From Nocardiopsis terrae (GTDB lineage: Bacteria > Actinomycetota > Actinomycetes > Streptosporangiales > Streptosporangiaceae), in the NCBI RefSeq assembly GCF_014651695.1, contig NZ_BMXJ01000006.1, positions 138,265-202,264 on the forward strand: 64,000 nucleotides of DNA, written 5' to 3'. This document shows positions 1 through 8,841 of the stretch, in pieces. Each line of letters opens with the position of its first letter. The first letter of the stretch is position 1. The notes beneath the pieces are model-generated. The model made no database searches. It saw only the letters and a list, made by a program, of their open reading frames with translations, and was not told the DNA's origin. The position numbers and the translations under genes are program-made.

Positions 1-1
1 C

Positions 2-601
<600 letters not shown>

Positions 602-656
602 CCACGAATCCCTCCCGGTGGCTCCTCCTGGGGAGTCAGGGCAAACGGGAGAGACC

Positions 657-684
657 GGGGCCGCGGCCACACAGCCGCGGCCCC
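657..684 (+). terminator. Intrinsic terminator-like hairpin between the LVIVD copies
   Basis: An 11-base perfect stem (GGGGCCGCGGC / GCCGCGGCCCC) encloses a 6-base loop. It sits 56 bases after the stop of the first LVIVD gene. There is no U-tract, as is common in high-GC actinomycetes. Confidence 0.6.
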
Positions 685-739
685 GCCGTCCACCACCCCC
701 GGACTCCCGTCCCCCACCCGAACACGATCAGGAGAGACC

Positions 740-2134
740 ATGCCCGAAGCTCCCCCCACACGGGCCAGACGCCGCCTGCGCGGAGCGACCACGATCGCGC
801 TGACCGCGTCGGCCACCCTGCTCGCCGGGCTCCTCGGCTCGGCTACGGCCCACGCCGACACGCCCCCCTCCGACAGTGTCAGCAGCGACAACGTCGAGCA
901 CGTCGCGAACGTCCCCAAACCCGAGGCGATCAGCAACACCAACTCGGACCTGGCGTTCACGGGTGACTACGCCATCGGCGGCAACTACGACGGCTTCGTC
1001 GTCTACGACATCTCCGAACCCGAGGACCCCCGGGTCGTCTCCGAGGTGCTGTGCCCCGGTGGTCAGGGAGACGTCTCGGTCAGCGGGGACCTGCTGTACT
1101 TCGCGGTGGACTACCCCCGGGCGGGCGACGAGTGCGGCGCGCCCTCCGTGCCCACCACCGATCCCGACGGGTTCGAGGGCATCCGGGTCTTCGACATCTC
1201 GGACAAGGCCAACCCGCAGTACGTGGCCGCCGTGCGTACCGACTGCGGTTCCCACACCCTGACCCCGGTACCGGGCAAGGACGGCGAGCACGACTACGTG
1301 TACGTGTCCTCGTACTCGCCCTCGTCGCGGTTCCCGAACTGCCAGCCGCCGCACGACAAGATCTCCGTCATCGAGGTCCCGTTGGACGACCCGGCCTCCG
1401 CCGAGGTCATCGACGCACCGGTGCTCTTCCCCGAGGGCGGGAACCGCAGCACCAGCGGGTGCCACGACATCACCGCCTACCCGGAGAAGGACATCGCCGC
1501 GGGCGCCTGCATGGGCGACGGCATCATGATGGACATCTCCGACCCGGCGGCCCCGGTCGTGACCGAGGTGGTCCGGGACGAGAACTTCGCCTTCTGGCAC
1601 TCCGCCACCTTCACCAACGACGCCGACACGGTCATCTTCACCGACGAGCTCGGCGGCGGTGGCGCCCCCACCTGCACCGAGGAGATCGGCCCCGAGCGCG
1701 GCGCCAACGCCGTCTACACGCTTGAGGAGACCGCGGACGGCCACAGCCTGGAGTTCGCCAGCTACTTCAAGATCGACCGCCACCAGGGCGACCAGGTGTG
1801 CGTGGCGCACAACGGTTCGCTGATCCCGGTCCCGGGCCGGAACTACTTCGTGCAGTCCTGGTACCAGGGCGGTATCTCGGTGATCGACTTCAACGACCCG
1901 AAGAACCCGCGCGAGATCGGCTACTTCGACGCCGACTCCCGGATCGACCCGGACGTCCAGGACAACGACACCTGGTCGACGTACTACTACAACGGCTACG
2001 TGTACTCCTCCGACATCGTGCGGGGTCTGGACGTGCTGAGGCTGACCGACCCGCGGATGCGCGTGGCGGAGCGCGTCACCTACGACGAGTTCAACCCGCA
2101 GACCCAGGCCAGCTACCGGCCGGGCAACCGGTAG
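740..2134 (+). CDS. Exported LVIVD repeat-containing protein
   Basis: 464 residues. The ATG follows a GGAGAGACC ribosome binding site. The N-terminus has an Arg-rich stretch (RARRRLR), a hydrophobic core and an AHA-D-like cleavage site near residue 40, so it is a secretion signal, possibly Tat. The mature part shows successive LVIVD blades: FVVYDISEPEDPRVV (about 95), IRVFDISDKANP (about 155), MMDISDPAAPVV (about 265), ISVIDFNDPKNP (about 385) and LDVLRLTDP (about 440). The family is extracellular and its members are mostly uncharacterised. Several Cys residues may form disulfides. It is a tandem duplicate of the preceding gene, with long stretches of identical DNA in the C-terminal half. No enzymatic motif is visible. 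Confidence 0.85.
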   Translation: MPEAPPTRARRRLRGATTIALTASATLLAGLLGSATAHADTPPSDSVSSDNVEHVANVPKPEAISNTNSDLAFTGDYAIGGNYDGFVVYDISEPEDPRVVSEVLCPGGQGDVSVSGDLLYFAVDYPRAGDECGAPSVPTTDPDGFEGIRVFDISDKANPQYVAAVRTDCGSHTLTPVPGKDGEHDYVYVSSYSPSSRFPNCQPPHDKISVIEVPLDDPASAEVIDAPVLFPEGGNRSTSGCHDITAYPEKDIAAGACMGDGIMMDISDPAAPVVTEVVRDENFAFWHSATFTNDADTVIFTDELGGGGAPTCTEEIGPERGANAVYTLEETADGHSLEFASYFKIDRHQGDQVCVAHNGSLIPVPGRNYFVQSWYQGGISVIDFNDPKNPREIGYFDADSRIDPDVQDNDTWSTYYYNGYVYSSDIVRGLDVLRLTDPRMRVAERVTYDEFNPQTQASYRPGNR

Positions 2135-2140
2135 GGGTGT

Positions 2141-2174
2141 GGCCTCCCTGCCGGGTCTGCCCGGCAGGGAGGCC
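2141..2174. terminator. Strong intrinsic terminator hairpin after LVIVD gene
   Basis: A 15-base perfect stem (GGCCTCCCTGCCGGG and its complement) with a 4-base loop, six bases after the stop codon. It lies between convergent genes and could act in both directions. Confidence 0.75.
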
Positions 2175-2200
2175 CCGGCGCGTCCGGCCCCCTTTTTCAC

Positions 2201-2260
2201 GGTGATCTTGCTACCAGGGGCAACTTCGGCGCCGAAATCGCCCCTGGTAGCAAGATCACC
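2201..2260. repeat. 60-base near-perfect hairpin with nested palindrome
   Basis: The 21-base arms at 2201-2221 and 2240-2260 are perfect complements (left arm begins GGTGATCTTGCT, right arm ends AGCAAGATCACC). The 18-base loop itself contains the 12-base palindrome TTCGGCGCCGAA. It lies between two convergent genes and is preceded by TTTTT. It could be a bidirectional terminator for the FolC-like gene, or a REP/MITE-like element, because such long perfect arms exceed what termination needs. Confidence 0.7.
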
Positions 2261-2295
2261 GCGGTTTTCGGGCGCCGCGGGCGTGCGGACAGCTC

Positions 2296-3555
2296 TCAGC
2301 CCGCGTCGAAGAGCCGGTCGGTGGGGGCGTCCAGGACCTCCAGCACCCTGCCGGTGAAGTAGACCGTGCCCAGGGCGAGCACCCGTGCGCCCAGGGCGGC
2401 GACGGCAGCGGGTGACAGCTCCTCGGCCTCCATCCGCCCCCAGTGGGCGGGCAGGCCGTGGTCGAAGCGCAGGTGGGCCTCGGGCAGCCGGACCGCCGTC
2501 ACCGGCAGATCCGCCAGGACGGCCACCGCCCCGGACACGTCCTTGTGGTCGGGCAGGCACAGCAGGACGTGGTCCACGCCGCCCCACAGACTCCTGGCGT
2601 GGGACAGGGCGGCGGCCACACCGACGCGGTCGATGGCCGAGTCCACCACCACCTCGGCCGCGCCCCCCGGCACGGTGTGCCCGGACAACCGGGCGGGCAG
2701 GCCCACGGTCGCCAGGACGGAGCGCAGCCGACCGGCTTCGGCCGGCGGCCTGCCCAGAACCTCCAGCATCCGGGCAGCGGCGGCCGTCCCCAGCACCCCC
2801 GAAGCCGCCGACAGCCCCGCAGGGCGCAGCTCCACCGGGGGCTCGGCGCCCTCGGTACCGGGGTCCACGACCTCAGGGGCCAGCCGGCCCCCGGTGGCCT
2901 CGGCCAGGGCCTGCTCCACCACGGGTGCCACCTCGGTGGTCTGCGGCAGCGTCACCAGGGCCCGGGTCCGTTCGGCGCTCGCCACCCGGGTCTTCTCCCG
3001 GGCGATCTCGGTCACGGTGTCACCAAGGACACCGAGATGCTCGGCAAAGACCATGCCAAGGGCCACGACCTCCGGGCCGAGCAGCTGCAACTCGTCGCGG
3101 TGGCCGCCCATCCCGGCCTCCAGGACGCACACGTCGGCGCCCACCGCCCGGGCGTGCAGCAGCCCGGCCACCAGGAACAGGCCGCTCGGCGCCAGGTATC
3201 CGCCCTCCCGCTCCGCAGGCACGAGCTCCCGCCGAGCGGACTCGACCTCCTCACCCAGTCGTCGGAGCTCCCCGTCGCTCACGGACACTCCGTCCACCCG
3301 GACCCGCTCCCGGTAGCTCCGGAAGCTCGGGCCCGTCACCAGGACGGTCCGAAGCCCGGCCGCGGACAGCGCCGCGGCCGCGTACGTGGCCGTGCTCCCC
3401 TTGCCCTTGGAACCGACAACCCCCAGAACCGGCGCCCGCGCGGAGTCCAGGCCGAGCCCGTGGAGCAGCGCGGCCGCGCGGTCCAGGCTCCGCACCTGGC
3501 CGGGACGGCGGTGCGTCCACTCGGAGAAGAAGGGGTCAGGGTCAAGGTTGGGCAT
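2296..3555 (-). CDS. FolC-like Mur ligase family protein (divergent paralogue)
   Basis: 419 residues from an ATG at 3555; a GTG at 3561 is an alternative. The N-terminal half has a Mur-ligase-type P-loop (VGSKGKGST, about residue 45) where FolC has TGTNGKGS. It also keeps EAGMGG and an AEHLGVLGDT-then-REKTRV segment corresponding to the FolC signature GIDHTEYLGDT/EEKAGI. The C-terminal domain is shorter and lacks the DAAHNP motif of true FolC, having DSAIDRVGV instead. It is transcribed divergently from the genuine folC at 3667. Seen: a Mur-ligase ATPase. Inferred: it ligates an amino acid to a carboxylated acceptor other than, or in addition to, folate. The substrate cannot be told from sequence. 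Confidence 0.75.
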   Translation of the reverse strand: MPNLDPDPFFSEWTHRRPGQVRSLDRAAALLHGLGLDSARAPVLGVVGSKGKGSTATYAAAALSAAGLRTVLVTGPSFRSYRERVRVDGVSVSDGELRRLGEEVESARRELVPAEREGGYLAPSGLFLVAGLLHARAVGADVCVLEAGMGGHRDELQLLGPEVVALGMVFAEHLGVLGDTVTEIAREKTRVASAERTRALVTLPQTTEVAPVVEQALAEATGGRLAPEVVDPGTEGAEPPVELRPAGLSAASGVLGTAAAARMLEVLGRPPAEAGRLRSVLATVGLPARLSGHTVPGGAAEVVVDSAIDRVGVAAALSHARSLWGGVDHVLLCLPDHKDVSGAVAVLADLPVTAVRLPEAHLRFDHGLPAHWGRMEAEELSPAAVAALGARVLALGTVYFTGRVLEVLDAPTDRLFDAG

Positions 3556-3666
3556 ACCCACAGTATGGTCCGGGTGATATCGGGCTTCGCACACCCGGAC
3601 CGGCACCGGTGTCCAGGTGAGGCCGCGTACACTGGCGCGGGTGTACACCCCGACCACCGAGACGCC

Positions 3667-5016
3667 GTGAGCGGCGTGAGCGCCGACGAGCGCTACGCCG
3701 CGGTCACCGCGGAGATCCTCTCCCGCGCACCCGAGTCCGACATCGACCCTCGTCTGGACCGTGTCCGCACGGTCCTCGACCTCCTGGGCGACCCGCACCG
3801 CAACTTCCGGGTCATCCATGTCACCGGGACCAACGGCAAAACGTCCACAGCCCGAATGATCGACGCGCTCATGCGCGGCCGCGGCCTGCGCGTGGGCCGA
3901 TACACCAGTCCCCACCTGCGGACGGTGCGCGAGCGCATCGTCGTCGACGGTGAGCCGGTCTCCCAGGAACAGTTCGTCGAGGCCTACGACGACATCCGGC
4001 CGTACCTGGAGATGGCCGACTCGATGAGCGACGTGCGGTTGTCGTTCTTCGAGATCCTCACCGTCATGGCCTACGCCGTCTTCGCCGACGCCCCCGTGGA
4101 CGTCGCCGTGGTGGAGGTCGGCATGGGCGGCAGCTGGGACGCCACCAACGTCGTCGACGGCGACGTCGCGGTCATCACGCCCATCGGCATCGACCACACC
4201 GAGTACCTGCCCGACACCCTCGACGGAATCGCCGAGGAGAAGGCGGGCATCATCAAACCCCACTCCGTCACGGTCATGGCGCAGCAGCCGCTGCCCGCCG
4301 CGGAGGTCCTGGTCCGGCACGCCGCCGAGGTCGGGTCCACGGTGGCCCGGGAGGGCCTGGAGTTCGGGGTGACCTCCCGTGAGGTGGCGGTCGGCGGTCA
4401 GCAGATCGCCGTCAAGGGCCTCACCGGTAACTACGAGAACCTGTTCCTCCCCCTGTTCGGTGAGCACCAGGCCAGCAACGCCGCGGTCGCCGTGGCCGCG
4501 GTGGAGGCCTTCTCCGCGGCCGAGGACGCCGCCGGACTCGACCCCGAGATCGTCGGTGAGGCCCTGACGGGACTGGAGTCCCCGGGGCGGATGGAGGTCG
4601 TGCGGACCAGCCCGACCGTCATCGCCGACGCCGCACACAACCCGGCGGGGATGATCGCCACCGTCGCCGCCGTGGAGGAGGCCTTCTCCTTCTCGCGGCT
4701 GGTCGGCGTGGTCGCCGTCATGGCCGACAAGGACGTCGAGGGGATCCTGGACCCCCTGGAGCCACTGCTCGACGAGATCGTCGTCACCCGTAACTCCTCA
4801 CCGCGCTCCCTCGATCCGGAACAGCTGTCCGCCCTCGCCCAGCAGATCTTCGGTGAGGACCGCGTACACCTGGCCCCCAGACTCGACGACGCCATCGACC
4901 GGGCCGTGGGCCTGGCCGAGGAGGGCGGCGAGTTCGGCGGGGTCGGTGTGCTGGTCACCGGATCGGTCGTCACCTCGGGTGACGCCGTCCACCTGCTGCG
5001 GGGCTCGGGGGAGTAG
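3667..5016 (+). CDS. folC: Dihydrofolate synthase / folylpolyglutamate synthase
   Basis: 449 residues from the GTG at 3667; a GTG at 3676 is equally in frame. It adds glutamate to dihydropteroate and then polyglutamylates folates in the cytoplasm, using ATP. Visible motifs are the P-loop VTGTNGKTST (Lys about 58), the substrate segment YTSPHLRTVRERI, VEVGMGGSWDATN, GIDHTEYLPDT followed by EEKAGIIKP, and ADAAHNPAG in the C-terminal domain. All are canonical for FolC. The gene is followed 35 bases later by the DUF4233 gene, the usual actinobacterial arrangement. A TACACT at 3628-3633 could be a -10 element, but the ribosome binding site is weak. Confidence 0.93.
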   Translation: MSGVSADERYAAVTAEILSRAPESDIDPRLDRVRTVLDLLGDPHRNFRVIHVTGTNGKTSTARMIDALMRGRGLRVGRYTSPHLRTVRERIVVDGEPVSQEQFVEAYDDIRPYLEMADSMSDVRLSFFEILTVMAYAVFADAPVDVAVVEVGMGGSWDATNVVDGDVAVITPIGIDHTEYLPDTLDGIAEEKAGIIKPHSVTVMAQQPLPAAEVLVRHAAEVGSTVAREGLEFGVTSREVAVGGQQIAVKGLTGNYENLFLPLFGEHQASNAAVAVAAVEAFSAAEDAAGLDPEIVGEALTGLESPGRMEVVRTSPTVIADAAHNPAGMIATVAAVEEAFSFSRLVGVVAVMADKDVEGILDPLEPLLDEIVVTRNSSPRSLDPEQLSALAQQIFGEDRVHLAPRLDDAIDRAVGLAEEGGEFGGVGVLVTGSVVTSGDAVHLLRGSGE

Positions 5017-5051
5017 CGGAACAGACCAGCCACCTACGAAGGGAAACCGCC

Positions 5052-5474
5052 GTGCGCACACTCTGTGCCGTAGTCCTCGTGTTCGAGGTCGTCGTGATCG
5101 GTCTGGCGATCCCCATCGCCATCAACCTGGAGGGCACCGACCCGGCCCTGGCCGGGGGCGTCTGGGGCGGGATGGCCCTGGCCGCGCTGGTGCTCTCCGG
5201 GCTCCAGAAGCACACCTGGGCGTACTACGCCGCCTGGGGCCTGCAGGCCGCGTTCCTGTTCAGCTCCTTCATGGTCACCGGGGCGCTCCTGGTCGCGGTC
5301 GTGTTCGTGTCCCTGTGGATCACCGGGGTGATCCTGGGCCGCAGGGTCGACGAGGTCCGTGCGATGCACGCCTCGCGGGCCGAGGCCGAGGAAGCGACCG
5401 GAACCCACGGTGCGGCCGAGGGCGCCGGGCCCGCGGAGACCGCAGGGGCGGCCGGAGGCGCCGGACGGGCCTGA
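5052..5474 (+). CDS. DUF4233 domain-containing membrane protein
   Basis: 140 residues from a GTG preceded by GAAGGGA. Four hydrophobic segments (about residues 3-25, 35-52, 58-78 and 80-98) predict a small integral membrane protein. The soluble tail is rich in Ala, Glu and Gly (AEEATG...AGAAGGAGRA). DUF4233 proteins sit directly after folC in many actinobacteria; their function is unknown. The 35-base spacing indicates co-transcription with folC. Confidence 0.85.
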   Translation: MRTLCAVVLVFEVVVIGLAIPIAINLEGTDPALAGGVWGGMALAALVLSGLQKHTWAYYAAWGLQAAFLFSSFMVTGALLVAVVFVSLWITGVILGRRVDEVRAMHASRAEAEEATGTHGAAEGAGPAETAGAAGGAGRA

Positions 5475-5710
5475 GCCGAGCGGTCGGTAACGGCGAGAAC
5501 GCCTTGCCCACCGCGCCCCAGCGCCAAACGCGATAGTGTGACGCACGTCCGGGCAGGCGAACGGCCGGTCCCGCGGATGGCGGACCACACCCCTTCCCTC
5601 GCCTCCGACCCCCGGGCGCACACCCGTACACCCCACCGCGTGCGACTGCCACCGCGGGCGCAGGTCCGCGCGCTCCGCGCGGGGGGTCCCAGTGAGGAGT
5701 TGAAACGCAC

Positions 5711-6115
5711 GTGGAGCGCACTCTCGTTCTCATCAAGCCCGACGGCGTCCGCCGCAGCATCGTCGGTGAGGTCATCTCGCGCATCGAGCGCAAGGGCCTG
5801 AACCTGGTCGCGATGGAGCTGCGCACGCTCGACGCCGACACCGCCAAGACGCACTACGAGGAGCACGCCTCGCGTCCGTTCTTCGGCTCGCTGGTGGAGT
5901 TCATCACCGGCGGACCGCTGGTCGCCATGGTGGTCGAGGGAGAGCGCGCCATCGAGGCCTTCCGCGCCCTGGCCGGTGCCACCGACCCGGTCACCGCCGC
6001 TCCCGGCACGATCCGCGGCGACCTCGCGCTGGAGGTCCAGCAGAACATCGTGCACGGTTCGGACTCCACCTACTCCGCCGAGCGCGAGATCAAGCTGTTC
6101 TTCCCCAACCTGTAG
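5711..6115 (+). CDS. ndk: Nucleoside diphosphate kinase
   Basis: 134 residues, the normal length. It transfers the gamma phosphate from ATP to nucleoside diphosphates through a phosphohistidine. The start is a GTG preceded by GAGGAG. Signature residues are LIKPDGVRR near the N-terminus, the nucleotide-binding segment around [16 protein letters not shown], and the active-site NIVHGSDS with His115. It is followed by a strong terminator, so it forms a unit separate from mreB. The 236 bases upstream hold no gene. Confidence 0.97.
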   Translation: MERTLVLIKPDGVRRSIVGEVISRIERKGLNLVAMELRTLDADTAKTHYEEHASRPFFGSLVEFITGGPLVAMVVEGERAIEAFRALAGATDPVTAAPGTIRGDLALEVQQNIVHGSDSTYSAEREIKLFFPNL

Positions 6116-6144
6116 GGGTTCGGGCCTGAGAGCCCTACTGCAAC

Positions 6145-6185
6145 CGGTGCCCCGGGGCGTCTGCCCCGGGGCACCGTGCTTTTCT
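6145..6185 (+). terminator. Intrinsic terminator after ndk
   Basis: A perfect 14-base GC-rich stem (CGGTGCCCCGGGGC and its complement) with a 4-base loop ends at 6176. It is followed by TGCTTTTCT, so a U-tract is present. Confidence 0.85.
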
Positions 6186-6345
6186 CACCATTCGTCCGGT
6201 GACGAGGCAACAATTCGGTGTGTTTGCGTAACTATCCAAGTGCCGACCGTTACGATGCGGGGAACTAGACACCTAACGTGTTGGAGCGACTACGCGTGGT
6301 CGTGCCGCATCTCCACGCCCGACACGGCGCCTCTGAGGACGTTAC

Positions 6346-7380
6346 ATGCCGAACAACCTTGCATTTCTCGGCCGGGACATGGCCGTAGACCTTGGTACCG
6401 CCAACACACTCGTGTACGTACGCGGACGCGGCATCGTCCTGAACGAGCCGTCGGTGGTCGCGCTCAACACCTCGACCGGCAAGATCGTGGCGGTCGGTAT
6501 CGAGGCCAAGCAGATGATCGGCCGCACGCCGACCAACATCACCGCCATCCGCCCCCTCAAGGACGGCGTCATCGCCGACTTCGAGGTCACCGAGCGGATG
6601 CTGCGGTACTTCATCCAGAAGATCCACCGCCGCCGCCACTTCGCCAAACCCCGCATCATCGTCGCGGTCCCCAGCGGTATCACCTCGGTCGAGCACCGCG
6701 CGGTCAAGGAGGCGGGCTACCAGGCGGGGGCGCGCCGGGTGTACATCATCGAGGAGCCCATGGCCGCCGCCATCGGCGCCGGGCTGCCCGTCCACGAGCC
6801 CACCGGCAACATGGTGGTCGACATCGGCGGCGGCACCACCGAGGTGGCCGTCATCTCCATGGGCGGCATCGTCACCTCCCAGTCCATCCGGGTGGGCGGC
6901 GACGAGATCGACCAGGCCATCATGACCTTCGTCAAGAAGGAGTACTCCCTGATGGTCGGGGAGCGCACCGCCGAGGAGCTCAAGCTGGCCATCGGCTCCG
7001 CCTACCCGACAGGCACCGAGGAGCTCCACGCGGAGGTGCGCGGACGCGACCTCATCAGCGGCCTGCCCAAGACCATCGTCATGTCCGAGTCGGACGTGCG
7101 CCAGGCCATCGAGGAGCCGGTCACCGCCATCATCGACGCGGTCCGCACCAGCCTCGACAAGTGCCCGCCCGAACTGTCCGGCGACATCATGGACCGGGGG
7201 GTCGCGGTCACCGGCGGCGGAGCCCTGCTGCGCGGCCTCGACGACCGCCTTCTGCACGAGACCGGGATGCCCATCCACATCGCCGAGAACGCGCTCGACT
7301 CGGTCGCCGTCGGCTCCGGCACCTGCGTGGAGAACTACGAGCGCCTGCACCAGGTCCTCGTCCCGGAACGGCGGCGCTGA
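6346..7380 (+). CDS. mreB: Rod shape-determining protein MreB
   Basis: 344 residues. Bacterial actin homologue that organises lateral wall synthesis at the inner membrane face; in mycelial actinomycetes MreB acts mainly in spore-wall and lateral-wall integrity. The phosphate-1 loop [14 protein letters not shown] is near residue 13, the phosphate-2 loop [14 protein letters not shown] near residue 160, and the adenosine loop [13 protein letters not shown] near residue 288. It is the first gene of a five-gene elongation cluster; mreC starts one base after its stop. The upstream region 6190-6345 has no gene and presumably carries the promoter (a TACGAT sits at 6251-6256). Confidence 0.97.
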   Translation: MPNNLAFLGRDMAVDLGTANTLVYVRGRGIVLNEPSVVALNTSTGKIVAVGIEAKQMIGRTPTNITAIRPLKDGVIADFEVTERMLRYFIQKIHRRRHFAKPRIIVAVPSGITSVEHRAVKEAGYQAGARRVYIIEEPMAAAIGAGLPVHEPTGNMVVDIGGGTTEVAVISMGGIVTSQSIRVGGDEIDQAIMTFVKKEYSLMVGERTAEELKLAIGSAYPTGTEELHAEVRGRDLISGLPKTIVMSESDVRQAIEEPVTAIIDAVRTSLDKCPPELSGDIMDRGVAVTGGGALLRGLDDRLLHETGMPIHIAENALDSVAVGSGTCVENYERLHQVLVPERRR

Positions 7381-7381
7381 C

Positions 7382-8281
7382 ATGTTCCGCGACTCCCCGC
7401 AGTCCCGGCTCTTCCTCGCCGTGCTCGTCGTCGCGGCCGTGGTCCTGATCGCCGTGGACGCGCGCCCCGGAAGCAACCCGGTGACCGCACTCGCCCGCGG
7501 CGGCGGCGAACTCGTCTTCGCGCCCACCGCGGCGGGGGTCGGTCTGGTCACCGGGCCCGCGGCCGAGCTCTACGAGGCCGTGCGCCAGGGGCCGGAGGCC
7601 GCCGACCGCATCGCCGAACTGGAGGAGGCCAACGCCGAGCTGGAGTCGCAGCTCGCGGCGGCCCGCCTCGACGACGGCCGCGCGGACCAGCTCGACGAAC
7701 TCCTGCACCTGTCCGGCCTCGGCTCCTACGAGGTCGTTCCGGCCCAGGCCGTCACCCGGACCACCGCGCGGGGATACGCGCACACGGTCACGATCGACGC
7801 GGGCACCGGATCCGGGATCCGTCCCGACATGACCGTCGTCAACGGTTCGGGTCTGGTCGGCCGGGTCATCGAGGCCGGGCCCCGCACCTCCACGGTCAGG
7901 CTCGCCACCGACGTCAACTCCACGGTGGGCGCCCGACTGGAGCAGACCCGCAAGATCGGCGCCGTCACCGGAGGCACCGTCCCGGGCGGCCCCGAGGCCG
8001 ACATGACCCTGGAGCTGTTCGACATGGAGGCACCCATCGAGTCGGGGGACCGCGTGGTCACGCTCGGCTCGCACGACGGTGCGCCCTTCGTCCCCGGTGT
8101 CCCCGTCGGCACCGTTGACGAGGTCCAGGTCGCGCCCGGCGCGCTCAGCCGGATCGCCCGCATCACCCCGGCCGTGGACTTCTCGTCCCTGGACGTGGTG
8201 GGCGTGGTCGTCGGCGGCCCCGAGGAGGACCCGCGCGACTCCGTGCTTCCGCCCAAACCCGAACCGGAGGGGGACCGATGA
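7382..8281 (+). CDS. mreC: Rod shape-determining protein MreC
   Basis: 299 residues. A single N-terminal membrane segment (about 9-28) is followed by a coiled coil (ADRIAELEEANAELESQL, about 73-98). Then comes the beta-rich periplasmic-side domain with the family segments TIDAGTGSGIRPDM and NGSGLVGRV. The tail is Pro- and Glu-rich. MreC links MreB/MreD to the class B PBP. It starts one base after mreB and overlaps mreD by 4 bases (ATGA), indicating translational coupling. Confidence 0.93.
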   Translation: MFRDSPQSRLFLAVLVVAAVVLIAVDARPGSNPVTALARGGGELVFAPTAAGVGLVTGPAAELYEAVRQGPEAADRIAELEEANAELESQLAAARLDDGRADQLDELLHLSGLGSYEVVPAQAVTRTTARGYAHTVTIDAGTGSGIRPDMTVVNGSGLVGRVIEAGPRTSTVRLATDVNSTVGARLEQTRKIGAVTGGTVPGGPEADMTLELFDMEAPIESGDRVVTLGSHDGAPFVPGVPVGTVDEVQVAPGALSRIARITPAVDFSSLDVVGVVVGGPEEDPRDSVLPPKPEPEGDR

Positions 8282-8838
8282 GGGCCGCAGTGACCCTGCT
8301 CATGGTGACCGTCGCGGTGCTCGCCCAGGCCACCGTCGTCAACCGCCTGCCCTTCGAGTGGGGCCCGGGCCCCGACCTCGTGCTCGCGGCGGTCGTCGCC
8401 GTCGCCCTGACCACCAGTCCGGCCGCGGCCGCCGGCTGCGGGTTCGCGGCGGGGCTGGCCGTGGACGTGCTCCCCCCGGCCGAACACCCGATGGGCCGCT
8501 ACGCCCTGGTGCTGTGCCTGGCCGCCTACGTGCTCGCCCTGCTGCGCACCAACACCGGTTTCGGCGGCCCGACGGGTTCCGGCGTCTCGGCCTGGGCCGC
8601 GGTCGGCGCCACCGCCGTCACGGCGGCGGGCGTGGGCCTGGGGTACGCGTTCGTCGGTTTCGTGATGGGCGACGCCAACATCACCCCGGCCGCGGTCGCC
8701 CTGCACACCGGGGTCGGCGCCCTGCTCACCACCCTGGCCTCCGTGCTGGTCACCCTGCCGGTCCTGTGGGTGCGGTCAGCGCTCACCGAGAGCGACTTCG
8801 CCACCATCCAGGGCCCGACCTCGCCGGGGGGGTGGTGA
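8278..8838 (+). CDS. mreD: Rod shape-determining protein MreD
   Basis: 186 residues, mostly hydrophobic, with about five to six membrane segments. Identification rests mainly on position between mreC and the PBP gene, on length, and on the family-like start with the ATVVNRLPFEWG and GPDLVLAAVVAVAL segments. It is the membrane partner of MreC in the elongasome. Its start overlaps the mreC stop by four bases, and its stop is 3 bases before the next start. Confidence 0.88.
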   Translation: MRAAVTLLMVTVAVLAQATVVNRLPFEWGPGPDLVLAAVVAVALTTSPAAAAGCGFAAGLAVDVLPPAEHPMGRYALVLCLAAYVLALLRTNTGFGGPTGSGVSAWAAVGATAVTAAGVGLGYAFVGFVMGDANITPAAVALHTGVGALLTTLASVLVTLPVLWVRSALTESDFATIQGPTSPGGW

Positions 8839-8841
8839 CCG

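Noticed and set aside
728-2587. Long minus-strand open frame over the LVIVD gene
   Set aside because: Pure shadow: low-complexity Arg/Gly/Val composition, no family motif, and the plus strand holds a clear signal peptide and LVIVD blades.
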